Below the pieces are notes generated by a model. It was not told the origin of the DNA. It saw only the letters and a program-made list of their open reading frames with translations, and did no database searches. From Cladocopium goreaui (taxonomy: Eukaryota > Sar > Dinophyceae > Suessiales > Symbiodiniaceae), in assembly GCA_947184155.2 (NCBI GenBank), contig CAMXCT020000916.1:68361-132360 (forward strand): a stretch of 64,000 nucleotides of DNA, read 5' to 3'. Below are positions 11,685 through 23,766 of this stretch, piece after piece; position 1 is the stretch's first letter; each line of letters begins with the position of its first letter. The position numbers and the translations under genes are program-made.

Positions 11685-12260
11685 TCTCTGCGACATTCAT
11701 AAGTTTCAAGCTTCAAGCGTGTCAAATTGTCTTTCCACGCAGGAGAAGAATGCTGCAAAGGACATGGGCGTGCCAGCTGAATCAGTTTGAGTTTCAAAAG
11801 TTGTCACAGGCACCAGGTTTGTGGGGGGGGGGCGTTAACGTGAGCAGGACGACCCTTCGATAGCAGACCCTGTGGACGAGGAGTGCCATACCCACGAAAT
11901 TGTCGATGCGACTTTACGTCTTGGACGTGCTCATCTGATCGTGGCAGGAAATTGGGGAGGAAGAGGTGCGGACATTTAGCATTCAAGTTTCTAGCTTCAG
12001 TCGTGCCAAATTTTATTTGGACACAGGAGGACAATGTTGCAAAGGACATGGGCTTTCCAGCTGAATCAGTTTGAGTTTCAAAAATTCTCACAGGGCCAGG
12101 TTTGTGGAGGGGTACCATTAACGTGAGCAGGACGACCCTTCAATATCAGATGTTGGGGACGAGGACCAGGACTGCCGTACCACAAAGTGTTCGATACAAA
12201 TTCATGCCTTGAAATGCCGTGTCTGATGATGACAGGAGATTGGTGAGGAAGAGGTAAGGA
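11685..12260. repeat. ~284-bp tandem duplication downstream of the transposase
   Basis: AAGTTTCAAGCTTCA at 11,701 corresponds to AAGTTTCTAGCTTCA at 11,985, and GCAAAGGACATGGG at 11,755 to the same string at 12,039, an offset of 284. A third, partial copy starts near 12,165. Copies differ by substitutions and small indels, so the duplication is not recent. It may be a terminal or 3' untranslated part of the element. Confidence 0.7.
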
Positions 12261-12976
12261 CTGACACTGTTACCTCACCCCACACCGCCCACCGATTGGG
12301 CTTCATCTGTTCGAATTGATGTTTGCCTTGGGTGCCAGGCACTGGAAGGTGATCCGGAGGTTGCCCTACAAGCCTTCGCAGCTGACAGTGATCCTGAGGT
12401 ACGCTCGCTGACGCGACGAGTGCTTGTTGTCGCCGCCACGTTTGCATGACTGTGCCAGGCCGACCCTCCTCCAGCACCATTGCCAGTTCCAGCTACCCAG
12501 GACAAGGCGGGGATTCCACCCCTACCTGCAGCAATCAGTCCAAACTCTCCATTTTCCACTTTCATTGCATTGTTCCAGGCAAAGAATGAGCAGAAAGCAA
12601 AGGCTTATCTGCGCTTGGCGGCGCGGTTTCACCCGTTGCCTTCGAAATATATGTGATTGCAAGAATGGCCTGGACCGTCGCTTCAAAATAGCACACCAGC
12701 ATGGCAAGAAACGCAAAACATGGTGGGGAGGTAAGCTGCAGCAGAAGGAAGCGGCCTTCTCGCAAGAAGCAGCACGGCTGTGCGTACTCACCAGGACCTC
12801 AAAACAGGATGCCTAAGAGATGTCCGAAGATCGTCAAAGAAGGCCGTCTAGAGGATCTGAAAGCATCTGCGCACAAGATTTTCATACAAGAACCTCTCAG
12901 AGAATGTCACGGACCTGTCTTTTGTTGGGAGACCTAGTGATTTTTAAATTTGTGGGAAAGTAACAAAGATTTGTTG
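12261..12976. other. Transposon flank, no intact gene
   Basis: Several short frames are open, with Lys/Arg-rich and coiled-coil-like composition (for example 12,580-12,760). None is recognisable and no splice pattern is convincing. The segment 12,871-12,935 recurs, diverged, near 14,930. Confidence 0.35.
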
Positions 12977-13998
12977 CGAGACCGTCTCGCAACCGTCGCA
13001 CCGCAGAGGTAGATCATCGAGGTTCGGGGACGGACTTTGTATGGAAAAACATAGGCTTTCGTGCATCTGCTATCTCTCAAAAACGCATTTCGTGCGAGAC
13101 TTCCTTCAAAACTCCATCGGCAACTCCTCCACCAGCACCACTTGCAATCCCATTTACAGTGAGGGAACGATCCTAGAGTTGCAAATCACAATGGAATTCC
13201 ATCGGCAACTCATCCACCAGCACCACTTGCAACCCCATTTACATTGCGGGAACGATCCTACAGTTGCAAATCACAATGGAATTCTGTCGACCGCACATGC
13301 ACGAAAAACAGTTGAAACCCCATTTACAATGCGGAACCGATCCGAGAATGATCCGACCATGATCCGAGACCGATCCGACCATGATCCGACCACACACGAG
13401 ACCGTCTCGCAACCGTCGCACCGCAGAGGTAGATCATCGAGGTTCGGGGACGGACTTTGTATGGAAAAACATAGGCTTTTGTGCATCTGCTATCTCTCAC
13501 AAACGCATTTCGTGCGAGACTTCCTTCAAAACTCCATCGGCAACTCCTCCACCAGCACCACTTGCAATGCCATTTGCATTGCGGGAACGATCCTACAGTT
13601 GCAAATCACACCGGAATTCCATCTGCAACTCATCCACCAGCACCACTTGCAATTCCATCTACATTGCGGGAACGATCCTACAGTTGCAAATCACAATGGA
13701 ATTCTGTCGACCGCACATGCACGAAAAACAGGTGAAACCCCATTTACAATGCGGAACCGATCCGAGCATGATCCGACCATGATCCGAACCATGATCCGAC
13801 CACACACGAGACCGTCTCGCACCCGTCGCACCGCAGAGGTAGATCATCGACGTTCGGGGACGGACTTTGTATGGAAAAACATAGGGTTTCGTGCATCTGC
13901 TATCTCTCAAAAACGCATTTCGTGCGAGACTTCCTCCAAAACTCCATCGGCAACTCCTCCACCAGCACCACTTGCAATCCCATTTACAGTGAGGGAAC
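12977..13998. repeat. ~415-bp satellite, about 2.5 copies
   Basis: The palindrome CGAGACCGTCTCG starts units at 12,977, 13,397 and 13,807 (spacing 420 and 410 bp). Each unit contains AGGTAGATCATCGA, GGACGGACTTTGTATGG and two copies of a CACCAGCACCACTTGCAA block. A 323-codon frame runs through the array, but the 10-bp length difference between units is not a multiple of three, which argues against selection on protein. Confidence 0.85.
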
Positions 13999-14535
13999 AG
14001 TTTCTTTGCTAACTCTTTCCCTCACTAACTCTTTCTTTGACTACTCTTTCCCTGACTAACTTGTTTCTTTGCTAACTCTTTCTTTGACTAACTCTTTCCC
14101 TCACTAACTCTTTCTTTGACTAACTCTTTCCCTGACTAACTGTTTCTTTGACTAACTCTTTCCCTCACGAACTCTCTTTGCTTCTGACTAACTCTTTCCC
14201 TCACTAACTCTTTCTTTGACTAACTCTTTCCCTGACTAACTCTTTCTTCTGACTAACTCTTTCCCTGACGAACTCTTTCTTTGCTAACTCTTTCTTTGAC
14301 TAACTCTTTCCCTGACATTTTCCCTGACTAACTCTTTCTTTGACTAACTCTTTCCCTGACTAACTCTTTCTTTTTCTTTGACTAACTGCTAACTTTTCTT
14401 TGACTAACTCTTTCTTTGACTAACTCTTTCCCTCACTAACTCTTTCTTTGACTAACTCTTTCCCTCACTAACTCTTTCCCTGACGAACTCTTTCTTTGCT
14501 AACTCTTTCTTTGACGAACTCTTTCCCTGACATTC
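13999..14535. repeat. 16-bp pyrimidine-rich minisatellite
   Basis: About 30 imperfect copies of CTAACTCTTTCYYTGA, alternating TTT and CCC variants. It directly abuts the 415-bp satellite. There is strong strand asymmetry: pyrimidines on plus. Confidence 0.9.
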
Positions 14536-14850
14536 TAAAAGTCCGTAACACGGAAGTTTCTCCCCCTAAACTTCCTTTGATTACATGCAAGTGACTTAGG
14601 ACTTGTGAAAGATACCCCGGGGTGGCCAAGTCCTATCTCATCATGCGTCGGACCCCTCCTGGACAAGTCCCAACTCATCAGGTGTCCGTATGAGATTAGA
14701 AACTATGTTCGATTTTTTTAGTGCGGCATGGACCACTCGTAAAACCATGATGACATAGGAATGAACTAGCAGAAATATATTAAGAATTAAGATGATCCTA
14801 AGTCATCACGCTCGTGCGCTGCAGCTATGTGGCTATTTCGTACAATATAT

Positions 14851-15045
14851 GGAAAGTAACGAAGATTAATGAGATTTGCATTTACTGCCTAGCAACTGAG
14901 ACTTTGTAAGAGCAACCCGCAAGAGCTCTCCAAGATTTTCATACAAGAAGCTCCCAGAGGATATCACCGGAACCAACTTGTTGGAAAGTAACGAAGACTA
15001 ATGAGATTTGCATTCATTGTCTAGCAACTGAGACTTTGTTTCTAT
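14851..15045. repeat. 132-bp-spaced direct repeat
   Basis: GGAAAGTAACGAAGA at 14,851 recurs at 14,983, followed in both copies by TAATGAGATTTGCATT and by CTAGCAACTGAGACTTTGT. A related GGAAAGTAACAAAGAT lies at about 12,955, so this family brackets the two satellites between 12.9 and 14.9 kb. The segment 14,536-14,850 before it shows nothing I can name. Confidence 0.7.
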
Positions 15046-15640
15046 GTTGCGCACTCCCCTTCAAATACCTATTTAAGAATAAGGCGTGTATATTTTTCAT
15101 AGCCTACAGCTGAACACCGTTTGAAGCAAAGGCGGCATTAGGCAGATTGCGCCGAAATATGCGGCCGCGGATCGTGGAGATGATTTGCGCGTTGGAGAGA
15201 AGATTGAGTTTGTGCGGAGGGTTTGGTTTTGTTGCATTTGTAAACCCTAAATATGTTCCCAATCCCTTTATTCTTCCGCTACCACAATATTATCGAAATA
15301 TCAACAAAAAACAGCTTGATGGCACCGGTGGCCCCGGGATTGCAGTGCCCTTGGAGACTTGTCCCTCGACTGTGCGATGTTGCAACCCAAAGAAAATTCG
15401 AGTGAGGCGTTCAAGTGAAGTATATGATATAGGCGGTCTAGGCAGTCTATGGGTGGTATATTATATCCAAAAAATGAAATATTATATGGATTATAGGTAC
15501 TACCTATATATTATATGTAGGTAGGGATGGATGGGGCATAAGGAGTACAGAAGCATGGTACGTCTATTGTTACGCTTGGGAAACTATAGCAAAGAAGTAG
15601 TAAGAAGTAGTATGAAGTAAAAAGAACTACAGCAATACCC
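15046..15640. other. Intergenic, no gene seen
   Basis: AT-rich, with short TATA-rich repeats near 15,420-15,530. One 125-codon frame (15,147-15,524) has no recognisable features and ends in AT-rich simple sequence. Confidence 0.4.
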
Positions 15641-16745
15641 GTGAGAACGAGGCTTGTTTGTTTAAAACCAAGCTTGTGCGCTAGCAGAGCACACTATTTG
15701 ACATGTGTGGAAATATATGTTTACAGTTTCACAGACACACATCCAACACCATGGTGCCTCGACTTACAGTTCTACACGTTCACAAGGGGCATGTTGTGCA
15801 GTATACGCACATGGAGTACCACATTCAAACTACAGCATTACTTGTGAGAATTAGGTCTTGTCTTTCTGCTTCGGGGGGGAGGCGCTGCGCCCTCCCCCCA
15901 ATCCCCCCCCTCCCGCTTCTTTATTTACAACCAGGAGTGACACATTCAAGGCCCGTCAACTACAGCAATACCCGTGAGAACAGGGCTTGTGTTCCCCCCC
16001 TTCCCCCTTGTTTGTTTAAAACCAAGCTTGTGCGCTCGCAGAACACACTATTCAATGTGTAAAAATATCTTTACACACATTTCACAGACACACAGATACA
16101 AATAAACACAGAAATTGCCATGAACTTCTTTGCATCCAACACCATGGTGCCTCAACCTACATTCTACACGTTCACAAGGGGCATGTTCTGCAGTATATGC
16201 ACATGGAGTACCACATTCAAACTACAGCATTACTTGTGAGAATTAGGTCTTGTCTTTCTGCTTTGGGTGGGAGGCGCTGCATACAGTTTCACAGACACGC
16301 ATCCAACACCATGGTGCCTCGACTTACATTCTAAACGTTCACAAGGGGCATGTTCCGCAGTATACGCACATGGAGTACCACATTCAAACTACAGCATTAC
16401 TTGTGAGAATTAGGTCTTGTCTTTCTGCTTTGGGGGGGAGGCGCTGCGCCCTCCCCCCAATCCCCCCCCTCCCGCTTCTTTATTTACAACCAGGAGTGAC
16501 ACATTCAAGGCCCGTCAACTACAGCAATACCCGTGAGAACAGGGCTTGTGTTCCCCCCCTTCCCCCTTGTTTGCTTAAAACCAAGCTTGTGCACTTGCAG
16601 AACACTATTTGACATGTGTAGAAATATATGTCTATACAGTTTCACAGACACGTATGCAACACCATGGTGCCTCGACTTACATTCTACACGTTCACAAGTG
16701 GCATGTTCTGCAGTATACACACATGGAGTACCACATTCAAGCTAC
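15641..16745. repeat. Complex tandem repeat, units of about 170-390 bp
   Basis: The mark ACCATGGTGCCTC recurs near 15,750, 16,141, 16,309 and 16,662, each followed by a TTCTACACGTTCACAAG-like block and ACATGGAGTACCACATTCAA. Two long units also carry a C-run segment (CCTCCCCCCAATCCCCCCC) and TTTATTTACAACCAGGAGTG. Uneven spacing indicates loss of internal blocks. Open frames here are by-products of the repeat. Confidence 0.8.
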
Positions 16746-17000
16746 AGCGCCATCGATAAACCATTGAAAACATGGAAACTGAACCAAACAATGGAAAATC
16801 GATGAATGCCATAGAAAATTGAAGAAAAATGTGGCAAAATCGAGGAAGGCCACAGAAATTGAAGCACAACCGTGGAAAAAACGATGAACCGGATTGAAAA
16901 CTAAAGAAAACACGTGGGAAAATTGATGAACGCCATGGAAAATTGAAGCAAAACCATAGAAAACTGAGGAAAACCATAGAAAATGGTAAGGGGAACAATG
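16746..17000. repeat. Degenerate ~40-bp repeat
   Basis: Repeated blocks of the form CCATRGAAAAYTGAAGMAAAA occur across the segment, for example near 16,810, 16,850, 16,915 and 16,965. Beyond it, to 17,122, the DNA is T-rich with a TG run. Confidence 0.55.
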
Positions 17001-17122
17001 AGTTTGGCCGGAATATTTTTTTTTTGATTGTAATAATTTTTTTTTTGATACGCTTGCCGAAATATTTCTTCGTGTGTGTGTGTGTGCGTATCTGTGTTGT
17101 CTTGTTTCGGGGAAAACAACAC

Positions 17123-17202
17123 ATAAAAGATCATAAAAGATCATAAAAGATCATAAAAGATCATAAAAGATCATAAAAGATCATAAAAGATCATAAAAGA
17201 TC
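17123..17202. repeat. Perfect decamer array, 8 copies of ATAAAAGATC
   Basis: Eight uninterrupted, identical 10-bp units. This is the most homogeneous short array in the window and is probably recent. Confidence 0.95.
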
Positions 17203-17372
17203 AATAGGAGGTTCTTGAAACCACACCCATCATCACTCATCATCACTCATCCCTCATCTTTCGCATCTTTTCTGGTGTGTCTTCTCGATGCGACCCAACT
17301 TTGGGGCCCAGTGCTTGGCCGTCTTCGGGCCTCGCAATCTGCTGGGAATTGGCATCTCCACAGATCACGAAT

Positions 17373-17516
17373 GTGGGTAAAACATGGTAAAACATGGTAA
17401 AACATGGTAAAACATGGTAAAACCATAATAAACCAACCTCCAAATCACCATTTTTATAGGATAAACCGGATAAACCATTCCCAGTCATGGGTGGTTCATG
17501 GCATTGTTTTACCCAC
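17373..17516. mobile_element. Short inverted-repeat element (MITE family 2), copy 1
   Basis: The ends are perfect inverted repeats, GTGGGTAAAACA at 17,373 and TGTTTTACCCAC ending at 17,516; with flanking AAT/ATT the match extends to 15 bp. The left part holds a five-copy GGTAAAACAT expansion (about 17,376-17,425). The core GTTTATCC...CCATTCCCAGTCATGG is shared with a copy at 46,817-46,922. Exon-like sequence abuts both sides and the left end begins with GT, a layout seen in introner-type elements (inference). Confidence 0.6.
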
Positions 17517-19010
17517 ATTGCAGATCTTGGAAGAACCAACTTGTTGAGCTGCTGTTCTGCCCGAAACAGTCGTCCCCACGAGTCGTCACCCACTCAGGGC
17601 GATGTCGGCGCGTCGGCCGGCGCCGCTGGGCTAGCGGGATGGGAAGGCGCTTCCGCCTCAAAGAATGTGGGTGGTCACCCTCCTATTGAAATAGCCGCCT
17701 CCTGGCAACCCCAAGTCATAGATAGCAAAGTTGGAAAGTTGGAAAGCCTGGAAATATGAGGAAACATTCTATTCTATACCATCCTGGAAACACGTTTCGG
17801 CATCTTTTCGGGGGTTACTGTAAACATCTATAATCTATCTATAGACTAGGTACTAACATAGATGTGGAAAACCTACCATTTGTCCATTTGTAGATCATGT
17901 TCCTAAGGAAACCTTGGGTAGAGGCAATGGGAAATTTGTATAAATTTGTGGGGATAATGTCGACCCAGGATTGGTCAACATTCAGTTTCTTAATGGGTAT
18001 CAATCTTGATAGTGATTTTTCACTATTTGGGGGGTAACCCACCCGGTTTATCAATCCGGGGTTGAAATTGTCCCGTGCTTTTACATCATGAGATAATGAC
18101 GGTACACCCAATGAGTTTTGGCATCCCCAATTCGGTCTCAACCATCCCTAATGGGAGGTGCCCTTTTTTGCCGTTGAAAAAATAACTGACTCGTCGCTTC
18201 GCCTCCAGCTGACACCTTCCCAATGTCTACTGGGGGATGATCCCATCGAGATATCAACCACAAAAACAGAGATCCTGGAGGTGATATGAAGATATATGAA
18301 GCAATGAAATCCAATAAATATGCGGGATGATTCCATTTACATCCATTTTCTATCACCTACCTGTTGGCTGAGAAAAATATGTTAAACATGGTTAAACCCT
18401 CTGATTGCCAGCCAGTGGCTTGAAGTTTATGGTTTGTCTCATGCTATGACGCAACATCATTTCTCAACAAATACAAGTACTAACTATTTTACATCCGATC
18501 CAAGAGACCTAATCTTATCAACCCATGACGCACTGGAGATCACTGGAGGTTTGAGTTTGGTGTTTGGAATATTTTGGAATCGAAAAACCGTCGCGATGAA
18601 AAAAATGGGCAGAAGCTGCAGCCGCTCGTTTCCTATCCATCAGAGCCGCAAGTCTTTGGTCTATCTGAATTTCGTGCCCAGACTTGTCCAACCAATGGCC
18701 CAATGATCCATCCTACCTTGGGAAGCGGGTTGCTGACTCTGACCCTGGTTTCAGAATCTCAGTTTGTTTGGAGTTCTGGGCATTCTGACTAGTAGCTGAA
18801 CAGCCATCGCTGCATATCTCGTTGTCAAATTGACAGCTTTCAGCCATTTCCAGCAAATGCATGCTTGCTGTACAGGCACAAAAATTCGATGGCATGAAGA
18901 ACAAACACCAGGTTCTTCATGCAAGGACAATTACAGGACTTGGATTTTAAAAATCACCTACATCTTTTTGTGGTCAAGGCCATTACCTAGGAATCCTTTG
19001 ATCTGCACAT
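17517..19010. other. Intergenic or intronic, no identified gene
   Basis: GC-richer, exon-like segments lie at about 17,270-17,365 and 17,520-17,680, but more than one frame and strand looks plausible and no family is recognisable. From 17,760 to 19,010 I see only AT-rich DNA without repeats or motifs of note. Confidence 0.35.
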
Positions 19011-20683
19011 CTATACAACTGCCTCTTGGATTCTGCCAGTAGACAGCTTTGTCCAGCTCGGCTCAGGCCAGGTGATGGAACCGGTCGCTGCGGTACCATG
19101 TTCTGTGCGTTTATTGGCCATCCATGAAACGAAGGCCAGCCATGGGATGCATGCAGCATTGATGACCAGAATGCGCCAGGGTGGTGGCACTACACTAAGG
19201 TTTACTGCTTGAATAAATGGCCAGATGCACCAGTTCATCTTTAGGGTTGGCAGCAAGCGTTCCTCCACCTTTTCGCGGGCAGTTTGGACGCTTTTCCCTT
19301 CCAGAAGCGTTGTCAAGAAGAACAGGGACGATGCTGTGATGGGAGTGAAAATCAGTTGGTCTGCGGCCACCTTGCAAGAAACCATGCGGATCGACGTCAT
19401 CGGAAATTTCCTCTCCAACAAATCCTCAGGTTGCTTTGCCCCACTGTTCCCCTTTCCAACCTGCCAAAACCAAAAAGCCAACCCAAGATCAAAATCGTGC
19501 TGTCGGAGTACATCTCAAAACCAGCCGAAACTCACCCTTGACAACCTCACCAAGTAAAGCCTTAAAAGGCAAAGTCGCAAGCATGTTTTAGGGACCAAAT
19601 GGGCCACATGCGTCATCTGGTGGTTTTTTTTAGCCACCTGAAATTATGAGTCACTTCAGGTCGCCATCCCAGGATGCGTTTGAAACCACCAACCAGCCAC
19701 AGTGGAATTTTGTGGTAGACCTGATAGTTGATGATACATGTAGATACAGTATGTTGCCTGGGCGTGTCTGAAAATGGCGTAAACCCACCTAAAATGGCAA
19801 TTCTTATAGGCAAAATGATGAACCCTTGTCACATTGTGGAAAAGTAATCCCCAAAAACCTCGAAAAATCCTCGAAAAGCAATTCACCACTATGTTAATTA
19901 TGTTAGTAGGACGTTACTCGTCCATCTTTTTGGGGTTTCTATACTTGACCAGCCCAGCATCATACCATTTCAAGGCAAGCCCAGCATAGAAGAAAACGCC
20001 ATAGCTCACCATCCGCCCTGTCCTCGCCCAATCGTGACCCAGGTCCATCTGCTCTGGCGCAATGGATTGAGAAAGAGAGTCAGATCTTAGATCCGTTGCG
20101 CAGGCACAAAACAACATGTACAATGTCTATCTGGCTGATGTCGAATTGTATGACATGACAAGATGAAAAAAATATGCACATTTTAGAAATAACATCAGAA
20201 TTTTGGTGGTGGTTGAGCCACCATCCCAACAAAACAATAATCCAAGTGATGAAACAACGAAAAAAAAAACATCCGTTGGACGTACGGATGCCTTCCAGAT
20301 TCAGTAGGCCGCCCATTGGAAAAAGAATGGTATTGGCTCAAGACATTAGTGCCCTCCATTGATTTCATCGCCCAGAAATGGGGCATACAGGTAGAACCCC
20401 CCATTTCAAGAATCATTTTTTTTCAGGGAAATGATGAGAATGTGTGAAATGATGATTAAATTATTGATAATTATTGATTTGTTTTTTCAGTCTATGATAA
20501 ACATTGATAAACCACTTAGATGTTGGCCTGAGACCCAAACATGGTGACCCAACTTTGGCCAGGAGGCACGACCCAAAGGACCGTGGTGTTGGCCATGGTG
20601 GTTCCCATTGGCCACCTAGCCATGGCACGTTGAAAGCCCTCGGCCAGACGGGCCAGTCGGAAGCTTCGCATGGGCACACGGCG
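19011..20683 (-). CDS. Mpv17/PMP22-family membrane protein, three exons
   Basis: Mpv17/PMP22 proteins (Mpv17, Sym1, PXMP2) are small four-helix proteins of the inner mitochondrial or peroxisomal membrane. I see three exons on minus, all in phase. Exon A, 20,683-20,568, encodes FQRAMARWPMGTTMANTTVL. Exon B, 20,085-19,950, encodes SDSLSQSIAPEQ, then DWARTGRMVSYG and LKWYDAGL. Exon C, 19,424-19,011, encodes KVAADQLIFTPI, then MNWCIWPFIQAVNL and VPPPWRILVIN, and ends at a stop. The DWxRTxRM, WY, KxxxDQ and WPxxQxxN signatures fall in family order. Donors are GC (after A) and GT (after B); acceptors are AG. The product would be about 220 residues, close to the family norm. Exon A opens at an AG acceptor, so an upstream targeting exon may exist; an in-frame Met lies at 20,671. 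The C-terminal tail after the domain is not conserved-looking. Confidence 0.8.
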
Positions 20684-23039
20684 CTGCGCAGAAGAAATAT
20701 GTTCAGAGCACGGGAGGAAGGACAGGTAGAATCTTGATTGATGGCTGGATATCGAAAAGTACAAATAAAAAGTACCCCCGGAAAAAATAGAACAGTGAAA
20801 TCCTACTAAAATTTAGTGGAAATGTACTTTTCTATCTTTCTCGGGGTTTCTATACATGATTAATACATGCGGACCTAGATGATCCTAGATGTCTTTGTTT
20901 CATTTATGGGAACAAAAGTACAGAAAACCAGAGTCTTTTTCCCAGACAAACGAAGGGTTCAACCAATTCCGGGACGGATATGAACCCCACGCGGCTGATA
21001 GTGAATCCAAAACTCAAATCCAGGTCTCATGATGCTGCTATCTTCTCCACATCATAGGGCTAGGAAAATAGTCGAACATAGATAAGTAAAGCTCGAAGTC
21101 CATGTATCACCTACTACAGCAGTATAAATAGATGTATAATAATTATATATATATATATGAGCAAAATGATAAATACTTGAAAAAGGCTGACATGTTTGCC
21201 ACATCGGGGCGACTGAACGTCGCCAAGCCAAGCGCTAGTGGTTGAGTGCTCTTGAGAACTGCGGAAAGCACAGGGGTGCGGCTGCAAACAAATTTATATG
21301 AAAAAACCAACCAGAAATGTACAGTAGATCATCTTCCTGTTGGGATACCATGGATTCTCCATATCAGATCATATTAATTTACATTAGGGTATCCCAAACC
21401 AAGATGGATTTGACGCCATGGGCCTAATTTTGAGAGGCTTGACCATATGCATGCGGTTCTCACTTTGCTCTGAATGTGAGGGACAACCAGTGCACACATC
21501 AGGCCCATTTGATTGTCAAATTCCAATGCATTCCACCTGCCTATGGAGTGTGGAACCAAGGATCTTTAGTGTATGACATTTGTTCTAAGACATTGGGTTC
21601 TCAAAATCTGAAGCCCCAAACTCCCATGTGTCATCATGATGATCCCCTTTTAAAAAATCAACATCGCCGTAAAATGAGGGTATATCCCGTCAAATGTGAG
21701 ACAAAACAAATATATTGGCACCCGTTGTCTTGGTTGTTATCAATGCTCCCCGCTGCGCATGTCACGGCACCGTCTCTTTCTACCCAGTCCCCCGCGGTCG
21801 GTCATGCCACGTCCATCCTGCATGAGCCGTCCAATTTTTGACGAACCCTCCTGGTTGGCAGCTTTCTTTTGCATCGTCCATGTCCATGGCATGTTGTGGT
21901 TATGTCATTAATCCTATCCCCTTCAGGATAAGCAAAAGCTTGTGATGTAAGATTATATATACAATAATGTATAATTCTAACAACTGTGTATATATATATA
22001 ATATTACTACAGTACAGTAATTTGAGAGGCAATAGGGACTAAACCAACCAGAATGAAAAAGATACAGGACATATGAATCTCTTGACATCTGTGAAGATGA
22101 TGGTAATTCACCGAAATTTCGGAGATATTTTCAGACAAGCCCATGCCTCCCCGGAAACTCCATGTGTTATCATTGTTTTCGCAAGAAAACAAAACATATT
22201 TTGGGACAAACCCAGTGCGGAACATGCTGGTCATTTGGAGTCTTCGTCTCAAAGGAATGGAAACTGAAGAAATCTTAAATAATATGTTGTTTGGGCAGTC
22301 AAGAACTGTTATGTCCTATTCATTCCCCATTGATTCCAACCAGTCTACTGTACAAATTGCATGGTAACCACCTTTGGGTTTTGCCAAAGCTCGAGCCAGA
22401 GCTCCACCATAGAAAACAATCATTGGGTTTCCATCACCAAAAATGTCATGAAGGGCTGACCATGAGAAATTCATGATCTCAAAGGTTATTCGGACCATGA
22501 AAACCACCAGTCAGACTGAATCGGATTCAGAAAACCCGGCAGGAAACCACCAGTCTCTTCTAAAACTCTCAAGGAAAATCAGGAGGCTCTGGGCCACGCA
22601 GGCACAGCAGCCCTCCCTCTCATCGATTCGCCAGTCGTTTGCTTCGTCTCACCGGCTGCCCTGCACGTGTCTCCGTGTCTCACAAATGGTCTGGTGGTGT
22701 AAAGGCAATGGAAGGGATGGGCAGAGCTAGACAATGGATATTCTTCATGGGGTTATAGTCATCACTACCTAACTGGAGTTGAACCTAGTGGCGGTTCTGG
22801 GGCGTCATTTGATATCCTTTCATCACAAGTAGAGGACCCTCCAGCACACTTACCAAAGGAGGTTTGAATCTCCCAGCTGTTGGGCATACGTAGTTCAAAC
22901 CATCAAGCAGTTTGAGTGTACTCCCATCTCTATTAATTTCTTCTAAACCTAATGTCCAATTGCACCATCCCCAAGTCATCACCATTAGTTATGGCATTAA
23001 TTATTATTAACTACTATGAACTGTGATTAACCACCATTG
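20684..23039. other. Intergenic, no gene identified
   Basis: AT-rich DNA with a (TA)n run near 21,150-21,160 and another near 21,990-22,000. A T/C-rich phrase with GGGGTTTCTATAC occurs near 20,838 and, diverged, near 19,932 inside the Mpv17 gene. A GC-richer block at 22,560-22,720 could hold an exon, but its strand and frame are unresolved. Confidence 0.35.
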
Positions 23040-23145
23040 CCCTCTGGTAAACGTTTACATAACTATGGAAAATCACCATTTTTAATGGGAAAACTCACTA
23101 TTTCTATGGCCATGTTCAATAGCTTTTTGTATGTTTACCAGAGGA
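23040..23145. mobile_element. Palindromic MITE (family 1), copy D
   Basis: Starts CCCTCTGGTAAACG and ends GTTTACCAGAGGA, with the inner block AACTATGGAAAATCACCATTT and its reverse partner around TGGCCATGTTCAATAGC. It belongs to the family seen at 56,913, 57,589 and 58,346. Its ends have drifted, and the flanking TA pair kept by other copies is lost on the left. Confidence 0.7.
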
Positions 23146-23269
23146 TAACCATTGCTTTCCATTGGCTTTTATTCCAACCATCCCCGGTCATTGTTCCAAC
23201 CTTCTTCGCTGGCAATCCGCAAGCGTTTCACCGGTCGATCCTGTGACTCGGGTTTCGGGCCAGCAACGT

Positions 23270-23766
23270 CTTGCGCGGAAACCAATGGAAACCAATGATG
23301 AATGGGATAGTAATAGTTAATTAGGGATAGTAAGATAAATATTTATTACTTGATGATAGTAATAATTATTAATACTTAATTCAAATTGAGGGTAACAAAT
23401 AGCTAAGAATAGTTGATAAACTAGTTAATAATGTAAACTAATGTTTAGTAATTAATACCTGATGATAGTCAATAATACTTACAAATAGTTAATAGCAGCT
23501 AATGATACTTAATGATAGTTGCTATTAAAGGACTGCTCATAATAGGAACCAATAGTTAATAATACTTAATAATACGTAATACTGTAATACTCAATAATAG
23601 TTAATCATTCTTAAAAGTAGTCTATATTGGTTACCCTCCCGTGAACGTGGCTTGCTGAAAAATCGACCATTTAGTTTCCCCTAAAACCTCCATTTATATA
23701 TATATATGTCTATATATATATATATGTGTGTATATATATATATATATGTATATATATAATATATGT
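23270..23766. repeat. AT-rich degenerate repeat and (TA)n microsatellite
   Basis: From 23,300 to 23,620 the DNA is a loose array of AATAGTTAAT/AATACTTAAT words. From 23,694 to 23,766 it is alternating TATATA broken by TGTC and TGTG. No coding signal. Confidence 0.75.

Noticed and set aside
13041-14012. 323-codon frame through the 415-bp satellite
   Set aside because: Unit lengths differ by 10 bp, so the protein frame is not kept between units; the composition is only that of the repeat.
20325-20345. TTGGCTCAAG, the 3' end of the dinoflagellate spliced-leader sequence
   Set aside because: Only about ten bases match and the preceding leader bases do not, so a relic leader is not supported.
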